DNA from: Nostoc commune NIES-4072
GTDB taxonomy: Bacteria > Cyanobacteriota > Cyanobacteriia > Cyanobacteriales > Nostocaceae
Direction: 5' to 3'
NCBI RefSeq assembly: GCF_003113895.1
Contig: NZ_BDUD01000001.1
Location: 3,586,004-3,650,003, forward strand
DNA: 64,000 bases
Shown: positions 44,968 through 53,381 of the stretch, in pieces
How the letters are laid out: the number at the start of each line of letters is the position of its first letter
Numbering within the stretch: the first letter of the stretch is position 1
The notes under the pieces: model-generated
Database searches by the model: none
Told to the model about the DNA's origin: nothing
The model's input: the letters and a program-made list of their open reading frames with translations, nothing else
Program-made: the position numbers and the translations under genes

Positions 44968-45220
44968 TAAGCAGTATTAATCATGGCATCTAATAGGGGT
45001 CGCACTTGTAAAATTATCTTTCTATTTTTTGTTAATAAGAGAATATCTATTCCACTTGCTTGTAATCCCAAACTTTTAGCTACTTGGCGTGCTTCACGCT
45101 CATCTAACAAAATTTGCCGTTCTTCAGTTTCTAGTGCTAAGGCAATTGTTTCGCGTTCACCTTTATCTAATTCTGACGGTATATTGGGTGTTATTGTTGA
45201 AACTGAGACAACTTGTAGCT
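44968..45220 (-). pseudogene. C-terminal fragment of a DUF3368 (PIN-like toxin) protein
   Basis: Reading the minus strand gives ELDKGERETIALALETEE, then LLDEREARQVAKSLGLQASG and QVRPLLDAMINTA with a stop at 44968-44970. This is the DUF3368 C-terminal signature (GEREAIALA / DERxARxxAxxLGL). An in-frame TAG occurs just upstream and the N-terminal half is missing, so it is a relic. Confidence 0.72.
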
Positions 45221-45345
45221 ATTTGTCAGCGATCGCTAATACAATTAATACTCCAATTGTATTAGCGATCGCCTACTCCAGTCTATGCTCACGCATTTAT
45301 TTGTGTTAATGACAGAATAGCGTAGCGCCACTAATATTGCGCTTT

Positions 45346-45560
45346 AAGTTACTAAAATAACGAATTTAATTACCACCACTACGATTTTTGTTACAAACAT
45401 CATAATTTTCGTTACAATATTACAAATTCGTTACTAAAATAACGAGTTTAGTTACCACCACTACGATTTTCGTTACAAACATCATAATTTTCGTTACATT
45501 GTTACGAATTTACTTACCACCACTAAGATTTTCGTTACAAAGATCATATTTTTAGTTGAT
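45346..45560. repeat. Degenerate tandem repeat block, 3 units of 62-82 bp
   Basis: TTACCACCACTACGATTTT is repeated at 45370, 45452 and 45514. Each copy is followed by CGTTACAAACATCATAATTT and separated by GTTACTAAAATAACGA-type segments. Nearly every subunit contains a GTTAC motif in either direction. It lies about 110 bp before the coiled-coil gene at 45672. Confidence 0.8.
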
Positions 45561-45671
45561 ATTGCTGAGGCTATCGTTACATTCAACACCAATCTTTGTG
45601 GATTTTACTCAACCAAAACTAAGCTTTAGTAAGGCAAGCTAGCTCTAGAACACCATAAAAAGAAGATAATT

Positions 45672-46070
45672 ATGCCTCGTCAAAAGCGTACATATCGCGT
45701 TTTAGAAAAAGCTGAATTAAGAATGTCTGGACTCAAAGCAATTGATCCGAGTATGGATTTTGGCGATGCTCGCAATTTGCAAAATATCATACAAATAATT
45801 CAGCAGTATCGTAACAAAATAGAAGCTTATAATACTACTCTAGCTGTGATTGACTCTTACAAAAATGAGATGAAAGAGTTGGAAACAACTTTGAGCGACT
45901 TGATAGAAAAAATGCTCCTTGGAGTTGCTTTTAAATACGGCAAAGATAGCCATGAATATCAAATGGCGGGTGGTGTTCGCAAAAGCGATCGCATCCGCAA
46001 AAGCAGAGCAACACGTTTAAAGACGACTACTAAGGAAGCATCTAGTGAAAATGCTAAAACTGTATCATAG
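45672..46070 (+). CDS. Small basic coiled-coil hypothetical protein
   Basis: 132 residues. The N-terminus is basic (MPRQKRTYRVLEKAELRM). A helical heptad-like stretch occupies about residues 38-90 (LQNIIQIIQQYRNKIEAYNTTLAVIDSYKNEMKELETTLSDLI). The C-terminus is strongly basic (VRKSDRIRKSRATRLKTT). The charge pattern suggests nucleic-acid binding, but no named domain is visible. The direct repeats upstream could be its own binding sites; this is speculation. Confidence 0.55.
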   Translation: MPRQKRTYRVLEKAELRMSGLKAIDPSMDFGDARNLQNIIQIIQQYRNKIEAYNTTLAVIDSYKNEMKELETTLSDLIEKMLLGVAFKYGKDSHEYQMAGGVRKSDRIRKSRATRLKTTTKEASSENAKTVS

Positions 46071-46149
46071 TTTAACGAACTTTGGGGGTTTAAGTCCCCA
46101 GCAAGATAGGCAGCACGTTTTGTGTCGGGGTCTAAATCCCCGTCACAAA

Positions 46150-46229
46150 ACGTAGTTGCGAATTGCGTTAGCGGAGCGGGGCGTTAGCCCATTGCGAATT
46201 GCGAATTGCGAATTGCGAATTGCGAATTG
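46150..46229. repeat. Composite repeat plus GCGAATT heptamers (STRR), second copy
   Basis: AGCGGGGCGTTAGCCC followed by about six copies of ATTGCGA. It has the same order of parts as the copy at 6590-6676. Confidence 0.85.
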
Positions 46230-46363
46230 GTTTAATACGCTTGGGTTAATAGTAATTCACGAAAACCTTGATAAATATAGATTTCTCGTAAAGGCATGGC
46301 ATTGCCCATCGCTGTCAACTTAAGCAAAACATCAGCATAAAATTTAATCTAAGAATATCAAAC

Positions 46364-46517
46364 TATAGGATTACTATTTGATTTTTGAACGAAATTAGGT
46401 GTTGTAGAGTGTGTTAGAACGGAGTTCGTAACGCACTATTATCAAGGGTTTGATGCCGTACTCTCTGTGCTAACACATCCTACGGATATTTTCATAAATC
46501 AAACCGGATTCCTATAG
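46364..46517. mobile_element. MITE-like element, copy 2 (inverse of 9619-9770)
   Basis: A ~154-bp element bounded by TATAGGATTAC and, inverted, TATAGGAATCC. It reads as the reverse complement of the element at 9619-9770 with a short divergent middle. Confidence 0.82.
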
Positions 46518-46673
46518 ATGTTCTTAGATTACATCATAAGTAAAAAACGTTAACATTAAAATATTTTAATCAAATAGCGATCGCCATTTTAAGATAAAGT
46601 TTAATTCTTCAACAAATATCTATTTGATAATTTCATTTTATACTTCAATTCAGCAACACCTGAAATTAAGCTG

Positions 46674-47132
46674 TTAAATTATATTTTCAATAGCCTCTGC
46701 TTGGAAATGATGAGTATCATCAAGGCTCCAGCTTAGGAGTTCGCCAGCTTTGCCGTTTTGAACGGAAACTATTATATACGAGTATCCTTGCCAAGCGTAT
46801 AGGCGATCGCATTCTGAAGGGATAGCAGGATGATCTGGGTGGGAGTGAAAAATGCCAATAATGTTGAGCGATTTATTGCGTGCTTCCCTTTGTGTTTTTA
46901 ACATAACTTCGGGTGCGATCGTGTATTGCCGTCTTTTACTATCTGTTGTGTATTCCCCTGCAAACTCAGCCGCCGCTTCTGTATTCCAGGCATTTTCTGT
47001 TGGTATGACTTTTACCACAATTTTACCCCCATCAGCCAAATAGCCCAAAATCATACCACAGCACTCTTCTGGATAGGTGCTTTCTGCATGGGTGCGGATA
47101 GTTTGCAAGTGTTGTTGGCTAAGTCGGATCAT
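46674..47132 (-). CDS. JAMM/MPN-domain metalloprotease (Mec+/M67 type)
   Basis: About 152 residues. The JAMM zinc motif is complete: upstream Glu in STYPEECCGMILG, then HSHPDHPAIPSECD (HxHPx6SxxD). Bacterial single-domain members cleave C-terminal extensions of sulphur-carrier proteins (ThiS/MoaD/CysO-like) and so feed cysteine or cofactor synthesis. No partner gene is adjacent. I use ATG 47132; a GTG at 47189 would add 19 residues without family-like features. Confidence 0.83.
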   Translation of the reverse strand: MIRLSQQHLQTIRTHAESTYPEECCGMILGYLADGGKIVVKVIPTENAWNTEAAAEFAGEYTTDSKRRQYTIAPEVMLKTQREARNKSLNIIGIFHSHPDHPAIPSECDRLYAWQGYSYIIVSVQNGKAGELLSWSLDDTHHFQAEAIENII

Positions 47133-47205
47133 CTCTGCGTTTGTAGTTTTGCTAACCTCTAGGATTTTAGCGCACCGCAGGTATCGCACCGAGAAAATAA
47201 AACAA

Positions 47206-47298
47206 TAGACATCTGGTGAAAATGAATGTAGAGACGTTGCATTGCAACGTCTCTACAAGGGTTTCAGGTAATGCATAATTAATTTCTGAAGATGTCTA
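47206..47298. mobile_element. 93-bp MITE-like element, copy A
   Basis: Bounded by TAGACATCT and AGATGTCTA, with an internal palindrome of GTAGAGACGTTGCA and its inverse. Copy B at 47611-47703 differs at only a few bases. Confidence 0.85.
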
Positions 47299-47610
47299 AT
47301 ATGAAGAATAGACAAAGTTCAGTATCTATAATATACATTTATTAACCAATGATATGAAGAGTATGCAAAGACAATTATTTAACTATAGACATCTAAGTAA
47401 AATATTAACTATGTGACTATTTTGAGGCTAATTGAGATGTTCTCTATTTTCAACCTAGATATCTACGGAGAATATCTCACTACGTACAAGCCAGTAAAAG
47501 GCTAAATCTTCAATAAATATTATTGTTCCTCAAAGGTGGCGTGTAAAATATGCCGAAAACGTCAAATTGGAGCTAATTTTTGTGCCTGAAAACACCACTA
47601 AACTCAAGAT
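47299..47610. promoter_or_regulatory. RTX upstream homology block 1
   Basis: Phrases such as TATGAAGAGTATGCAAAGA, TGTTCTCTATTTT and CAATAAATATTATTGTTCCTC recur before the other RTX genes (52800-53345, 55195-55299). The block probably carries the shared promoter and was copied with the genes. Confidence 0.6.
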
Positions 47611-47703
47611 TAGACATCTGGTGAAAATGAATGTAGAGACGTTGCATTGCAACGTCTCTACAAGGGTTTCAGGTAACGCATAATTAATTTCTGGAGATGT
47701 CTA
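47611..47703. mobile_element. 93-bp MITE-like element, copy B
   Basis: Same ends and palindrome as copy A. It lies 48 bp before the first RTX start, inside its expected leader. Confidence 0.85.
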
Positions 47704-47750
47704 TTGAGAACTGAAGTTACTAAAAAAATTGATTTAGGTAGGTAAAAATT

Positions 47751-49856
47751 ATGGCAAATATCATTGGAACCAACGGTGATGATACTCTCGTGGGTAGCGA
47801 GTTAGCAGACACCATTAAGGGTCTTGCAGGCAACGACACTCTGACTGGTGGCGGTGGTAAGGATCAATTTGTTTATGACAACTTTAACTCCGATGCTAGC
47901 ACTGATACTATCACCGATTTCGGTGGTGTGGGTAAAGGCACAAATCCGACAGCAGCAGTTATTGCCGAAGTGGACACCATCAAATTCCTTAGTCCTGGCT
48001 TAACTGCCCGAAATCTGCTCCTCACTCAGAATGGCAGCAATCTAGAAATCACCTTTCAAAGTGAAATTCCAAATGCAAAAATCATTTTGCAAAACTTTGC
48101 CCTGGAAAACCTGCATAACCTCAGCAAATCTGCTGGAGCGACTGTTAACTTGGGCAATATCCAGTTTTATGGGGAAACCAGTATCAGTGATAGCTTTGAT
48201 GTGGTCAATGCCAACTCCACCCAACACAACCTGTTCCGCAAGAACACAGTTACCTTCTTTAACGACCTAGATAACAATGTCAATGGCTTTGACAACTCAG
48301 ATGATGTCATCAATGGTCAGAGTGGTAATGACAAAATCGACGGCAAAAGTGGCAACGACCTGCTGCGTGGTGGCGCGGGGAATAATACTCTCATTGGTGG
48401 TGTTGGTAACGATACCTTGTATGCTGGCTTTTCAACAGGGAATAATACCCTCTGTGGTGGCGCTGGTAACGATAACTTGGATGCTAGCTTTTCAACAGGT
48501 AATAACTTACTCAATGGAGGCGTTGGTAACGATACCTTAGATGTTAGCGCTTCAACAGGCGATAACCTACTTAATGGTGACGATGGCAATGATTATCTTT
48601 TGGCCTCTGGCAAGAACTACTACATAAACGGCGTCTATCTCTCTTTAGGCAATAACACCCTCAACGGTGGTGCTGGTAACGATATATTGAGTATTTTCTT
48701 GTCAAAAGGCGATAACCTCCTCAATGGTGGGGATGGCAATGATTCTCTCAGAACCTTCTCCGATGATGCTGATGGTGGAACCTCAGGCAATAATACCCTC
48801 AATGGAGGTGCTGGTAGCGATCTCTTGACTCTTTACAACACAACAGGCGATAACCTAGCCGATGGCGGCGATGGCAATGATTATCTTTTGGTTTATGGCT
48901 ATTCTAGCATTAGAGGTGGTAACAACACTCTCATTGGTGGTCTTGGTAACGATAACTTGAATGCTGACTATTCAACAGGTAATAACCTACTCAATGGTGG
49001 TGATGGCAATGATTATCTTTCAGCAGCTGGCTACCCAACTGGTGGTCGCCCATACCAAGCCGCTTCTGGCAATAATACCCTCAACGGTGGCGCTGGTGAC
49101 GATGAGTTGAATACATACTTTTCAACAGGCAATAATCTCCTAGATGGGGGTGATGGCAACGATAAGATATATGTGAGCGTTGGTAAGGACACGATCAATG
49201 GGGGTACAGGTGACGATTTGTTGTCCTATAATCCTATTTTTATCGACTATAATCTTACCGAGGGAATCACTTCGACTTTTGATGCCACTACTAACATTGG
49301 CTCAATTACCGCAGGTACGAATCGAGTTAGTTACAAGAATATTGAACGATTAAATATCTCAGGTACAGACTACGGTGACTTGATTGTAGGGAGCAATGGC
49401 AACGATACGCTCTTTGGGAGTTTGGGTGACAATGGTAGCAATCGTGGCAATGATACGATTATTGGCGGTACAGGTAACGATATCCTGAAAGGTGGCAAAG
49501 GTAATGGTGACAAAGGTAATGATAGCCTAATTGGAGGATCTGGTACTGATACCTTTGCTTTCGATAATTACATCGAAGGCATTGATACTATTTATGACTT
49601 CAACGCGACTAATGAATTGATTCAGGTATCGGCTGCTGGTTTTGGTGGAGAGTTAGCAACACCTTCACTTGAGCCAAATCAGTTTACCATAGGCACATCT
49701 GCAACAGCGATCGCTCAACGATTTATCTATGACAATATTACAGGTGCATTGTACTTTGACCAAGATGGCAGTAACTCTGCATTTACTCAGGTACAATTTG
49801 CACAATTATCTGCTGGATTGTCACTAACCGAAAAGAATTTTGTGTTTAGTTACTGA
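47751..49856 (+). CDS. RTX (haemolysin-type Ca2+-binding repeat) protein 1
   Basis: 701 residues, no N-terminal signal peptide. It opens with ANIIGTNGDDTLVGSELADTIKG (RTX nonapeptides), then a domain of about 130 residues (TDTITDFGGVGKGTNPTAAV...DSFDVVNANST). A long repeat region with GGxGNDxL units follows (about 190-480), then a segment ITSTFDATTNIGSITAGTNRVSYKNIERLNI. The C-terminal domain has FTIGTSATAIAQRFIYDNITGALYFDQDG and ends LSLTEKNFVFSY. RTX proteins fold on binding Ca2+ after export by type I secretion; no transporter gene is in the window. AGGTAGGT precedes the ATG. Confidence 0.86.
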   Translation: MANIIGTNGDDTLVGSELADTIKGLAGNDTLTGGGGKDQFVYDNFNSDASTDTITDFGGVGKGTNPTAAVIAEVDTIKFLSPGLTARNLLLTQNGSNLEITFQSEIPNAKIILQNFALENLHNLSKSAGATVNLGNIQFYGETSISDSFDVVNANSTQHNLFRKNTVTFFNDLDNNVNGFDNSDDVINGQSGNDKIDGKSGNDLLRGGAGNNTLIGGVGNDTLYAGFSTGNNTLCGGAGNDNLDASFSTGNNLLNGGVGNDTLDVSASTGDNLLNGDDGNDYLLASGKNYYINGVYLSLGNNTLNGGAGNDILSIFLSKGDNLLNGGDGNDSLRTFSDDADGGTSGNNTLNGGAGSDLLTLYNTTGDNLADGGDGNDYLLVYGYSSIRGGNNTLIGGLGNDNLNADYSTGNNLLNGGDGNDYLSAAGYPTGGRPYQAASGNNTLNGGAGDDELNTYFSTGNNLLDGGDGNDKIYVSVGKDTINGGTGDDLLSYNPIFIDYNLTEGITSTFDATTNIGSITAGTNRVSYKNIERLNISGTDYGDLIVGSNGNDTLFGSLGDNGSNRGNDTIIGGTGNDILKGGKGNGDKGNDSLIGGSGTDTFAFDNYIEGIDTIYDFNATNELIQVSAAGFGGELATPSLEPNQFTIGTSATAIAQRFIYDNITGALYFDQDGSNSAFTQVQFAQLSAGLSLTEKNFVFSY

Positions 49857-50011
49857 AAAAAATGGGCGTTGCTGAATTGAAGTATGAATCTAGATGTAGA
49901 GATGTAGAGATGTAGCACTGCTACGTCTCTACAAGGATTTTGGTATTATGCAAAATCATTTTCATACATGGAATCAGCAACGCCAAAAAATGATTTAGGT
50001 AGGTAAAGATT

Positions 50012-52441
50012 ATGGCAGATATTATTGGAACTAACGGGAATGATACCCTCCTGGGCACTAACAGCGCAGACACAATTAAGGGTCTTGCAGGCAACGATAG
50101 CATCACCGCTAAACAGGGCAACGACACCCTGATTGGTGGTGGTGGCAAAGATAGATTTGTTTACGACTTCGGCGACGACATATACTCAAACCTCAACTTC
50201 GGCATAGATACTATCACTGATTTCGGTGGAGTAGGTAAAGGAACAAACCCAACAGCAGCAATTATTACCGAAGTGGACACCCTAAAATTTCAAGGTGCAG
50301 GCTTCACTGCCGAGAATATGCTGCTCATTCAGAATGGTAGCAATCTGGAAATCACCTTTAATGGGATAAATTCTACCAAAGTCATCCTGCAAAACTTTGC
50401 CTTGGAAAATCTGGATAACCTGAGCAAATCTACAGGAGCCACTGTAGACTTGGGCAATATCCTCTTTGATGGACAAACTAGCATCACTGACAGCTTTGAT
50501 GTGTTCAATGCCAACTCCACCCAAAGCACTATCTTCAACAAAAACACAGTCACTTTCCTTAACGACCTCGACAATAATGTTAGCGGCTTTAAAAACTCAG
50601 ATGATGTCATAAATGGTCAGGGGGGTGATGACATCATTGACGGCTTAAGTGGCAACGACTTTTTGAGAGGTGGCATGGGGAATGATACTCTCATCGGTAG
50701 CGCTGGCGATGATACTCTCGTTGCTGGTACGAGCAATAATAGCATCCTTGCTGATACTGATGACGAGAACTTGAATGTTAACTATTCAGAAGGCGATAAT
50801 CTGCTTGATGGTGGCAATGGCAATGATTTTCTTTTTGCGGCTGGATTACAGAAAGTCAACGGTGATTATAATGATGGCTATTATTATGTTTCTGGCAATA
50901 ACACTCTCAACGGTGGCGCTGGTGACGATAACTTGAGTGTTAAGTATTCAACAGGCGATAACCTGCTGTCTGGGGGCGATGGCGATGATTCTCTCTATGC
51001 CTCTAGCGACAACAACAGCTTTACCATTGGCACCTCTGGTAATAATACCCTCAACGGTGGTGCTGGTAACGATAACTTGAGTGTTGACTATTCAACAGGC
51101 AATAACCTACTCAATGGTGGCGATGGCAATGATTCTCTTACTGCCTCTGGCTTACAGTATCAAGACATCTTTGGTGCTTCAGGCAATAATACTCTTAATG
51201 GTGGTGCTAGTGATGATTACCTGGCTGCTGACTATTCAACAGGGAATAATTTACTCGATGGAGGCATTGGTAATGATACCTTGAATGTTAACGCTTCAAC
51301 AGGGAATAACCTACTTAATGGTGGCGATGGCAATGATTCTCTTACTGCCTCTGGCGCGGAAGATGCTATCAGAGCAAGCATTCCTCGTTTAGGCAATAAC
51401 ACCCTCAACGGTGCTGCTGGTAACGATACCTTAAATGTTGACTCTTCACAAGGGGATAACCTACTCAATGGTGGCGATGACAATGATTCTCTATCCAGCT
51501 CTGGCTCCTTTGAGTATTACGGTGGAGGATTCCTCGCCGCTTCTGGCAATAACACGCTCAACGGTGGCGCTGGTGACGATACGTTAAATATTAACTATTC
51601 ATCAGGCAATAACCTCCTCAATGGTGGCGACGGTAATGATTCTCTCTCCGCTTCTGGCTACTACGAAGACGACGGCTACTACTACGGTTTCAACATTTTG
51701 TATCGTGTCACATCAGGCAATAATACCCTCAATGGTGGTACTGGTGACGATACATTAAATATTGACTATTCATCAGGTAATAACCTCCTCTCTGGTGGCG
51801 ATGGGAATGATTATCTCTCCGGCTCTAGTTTCCTGTACAACAAATACAATAATAGCAAGATCGTCACATCAGGCAATAACACGCTCAACGGTGGCGCTGG
51901 TGATGATACATTGAATATTGACAATTCAACAGGTGATAACCTTCTCTCTGGTGGCGATGGCAATGATTCTCTAAGTGCCTTTGGTGCGTCAGGTAATAAC
52001 ACGCTCAACGGTGGCGCTGGTGATGATTACTTAATTATTGATGGGTTTAGTGGTTCAAGCTTCCTTAATGGGGGTGATGGCAATGATACCCTCACAGGTG
52101 GTTACAATGATAGCCTCACTGGCGGTAATGGTACTGATACCTTTGCTTTCAATAGTTACAATGGGGGCATTGATAGTCTTTATGACTTCAACGCCACTAA
52201 TGAGTTGATTCAGGTATCGGCTGCTGGTTTTGGTGGCAACTTAGCAACACCTTCAGTCTTTGCAAATCAGTTTACCATCGGCACATCTGCAACCACTGCT
52301 GCTCAACGATTTATCTATGACAATATTACAGGTGGACTGTTCTTTGACCTTGATGGCAGTGCATCTGGGTTTACTCAGGTACAATTTGCCCAACTATCTG
52401 CTGGATTATCACTCACCGAAAAGAATTTTGTGGTTGTTTAA
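50012..52441 (+). CDS. RTX Ca2+-binding repeat protein 2 (longest)
   Basis: 809 residues. Same plan as protein 1: N-terminal RTX start, TITDFGGVGKGTNPTAAI domain, then a very long repeat region (about 200-690) and the shared C-terminal domain ending LSLTEKNFVVV. Repeats alternate a strict 20-residue unit (GG-x-G-(N/D)-D-x-L ... YSTGNNLLN) with a looser unit carrying variable tyrosine- and glycine-rich loops. It lacks the STFDATTNIGSI segment of protein 1. The hydrophobic C-terminal FVVV suits a type I secretion signal. Likely an extracellular or sheath protein; function unknown. Confidence 0.87.
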   Translation: MADIIGTNGNDTLLGTNSADTIKGLAGNDSITAKQGNDTLIGGGGKDRFVYDFGDDIYSNLNFGIDTITDFGGVGKGTNPTAAIITEVDTLKFQGAGFTAENMLLIQNGSNLEITFNGINSTKVILQNFALENLDNLSKSTGATVDLGNILFDGQTSITDSFDVFNANSTQSTIFNKNTVTFLNDLDNNVSGFKNSDDVINGQGGDDIIDGLSGNDFLRGGMGNDTLIGSAGDDTLVAGTSNNSILADTDDENLNVNYSEGDNLLDGGNGNDFLFAAGLQKVNGDYNDGYYYVSGNNTLNGGAGDDNLSVKYSTGDNLLSGGDGDDSLYASSDNNSFTIGTSGNNTLNGGAGNDNLSVDYSTGNNLLNGGDGNDSLTASGLQYQDIFGASGNNTLNGGASDDYLAADYSTGNNLLDGGIGNDTLNVNASTGNNLLNGGDGNDSLTASGAEDAIRASIPRLGNNTLNGAAGNDTLNVDSSQGDNLLNGGDDNDSLSSSGSFEYYGGGFLAASGNNTLNGGAGDDTLNINYSSGNNLLNGGDGNDSLSASGYYEDDGYYYGFNILYRVTSGNNTLNGGTGDDTLNIDYSSGNNLLSGGDGNDYLSGSSFLYNKYNNSKIVTSGNNTLNGGAGDDTLNIDNSTGDNLLSGGDGNDSLSAFGASGNNTLNGGAGDDYLIIDGFSGSSFLNGGDGNDTLTGGYNDSLTGGNGTDTFAFNSYNGGIDSLYDFNATNELIQVSAAGFGGNLATPSVFANQFTIGTSATTAAQRFIYDNITGGLFFDLDGSASGFTQVQFAQLSAGLSLTEKNFVVV

Positions 52442-53381
52442 TCATTAATTAACGCTCCATTAATAAGCAAAAATCTTGAGAATGCCAGGTGTTTAAGATA
52501 GCATCTTGCATTCAATTTATTAATGCAATGAATAGTTAATTTGGGCTATGTCTCTATTTCTACACTTATGTATCTGTACTTATTATTACTTAGATATAGG
52601 ACATTGCCACACAGTTTCTTTATCTTGCTTACTGCGTAAGCGTAGCCTAACCTAAGCGATCGCCACGATTAATTCTATATTTTTTTATTATTCTTTCAAA
52701 CATCTAACAAGTCTTCTCCTTTGGAAGCCTTGGTTCAAACCACTTTTTGTCTGTTGCTTTCTGCAAATAAATCCTTGACTAGAAAAATGTTACAGATACG
52801 CAAAGATAAGTATTTAGCTATACACCAGCAATAAGTAATGTGAAGAGTATACAAAGATGTGTTTTAAGTATGGACATCTCGGTAAATATTCATATATGGT
52901 TATTACAGATGGTTATTAGAGTGTTATTTAAATGTTCTCTATTTTAAACTAGATACCCACGGGCGATAGTCCACAATGAGAGTATGAAAAGTCTTTTACC
53001 TATTTTCAAGATAACAATACTTGCGTATTGAAAAATTAAAGTATGGAATGTGAGTTTCAGGCATTTAAGCTTAATTTGCCGACGTTTTTCAGTGATTATA
53101 TTCAATCAAGGATGAATAGAAAAAGCCTAAAACGACTTATTTGAGTTGATACACACAGTCCTTAATTTGTACAGTGTGTGAAAGTTTAAGACTTAGATAA
53201 GTGGTACTTCAAGCTTGTCAATAGGATAAATTTTCGATAATAATTACTGTTCCTCAACAGTGACATAAAAAAACTTGCTGAAAGTGTTAATTTTCGGCTA
53301 GTTATTTGTGCGCTAAAACAGCACTAACACAGAGCTTAGAACCAAAGTTACTCCAACAATTGATTCAATAAGGTAAAAATT
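52442..53381. other. Long leader/intergenic region before RTX gene 3
   Basis: About 940 bases. It starts with a hairpin (52484-52509, GCCAGGTG...CATCTTGC type) shared with the 3' ends of other RTX genes. It continues through a short dispersed repeat (about 52640-52670) and contains RTX upstream homology (52800-53345). No gene is seen. Confidence 0.65.

Larger units (their letters stand above)
44856..45671. other. Region with a DUF3368 relic and 62-82-bp tandem repeats
   Basis: About 815 bases with no intact gene. It contains the DUF3368 fragment (44968-45220) and the repeat block at 45346-45560. The rest is AT-rich. Confidence 0.65.
46071..46673. other. Intergenic region rich in repeats
   Basis: It contains an imperfect palindrome (46087-46150, with ACGTTTTGTG and CACAAAACGT arms), the composite STRR at 46150-46229 and MITE copy 2 at 46364-46517. 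No gene is seen. Confidence 0.7.
47190..47750. other. Leader region of the first RTX gene with two MITE copies
   Basis: About 560 bases. Two near-identical 93-bp elements (47206-47298 and 47611-47703) enclose sequence related to the upstream regions of the other RTX genes. Confidence 0.7.

Noticed and set aside
44983..45309. Plus-strand frame of 108 codons
   Set aside because: It is antisense to the DUF3368 relic, which gives the meaningful family match.
45346..45560. Possible CRISPR array
   Set aside because: Units are 62-82 bp with the putative spacers also similar to each other, only three copies, and no cas genes.
48317..48589. Proline/serine-rich minus-strand frames across the RTX genes
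   Set aside because: They mirror the repetitive RTX codons on the other strand and recur wherever the repeat does; no start signals.
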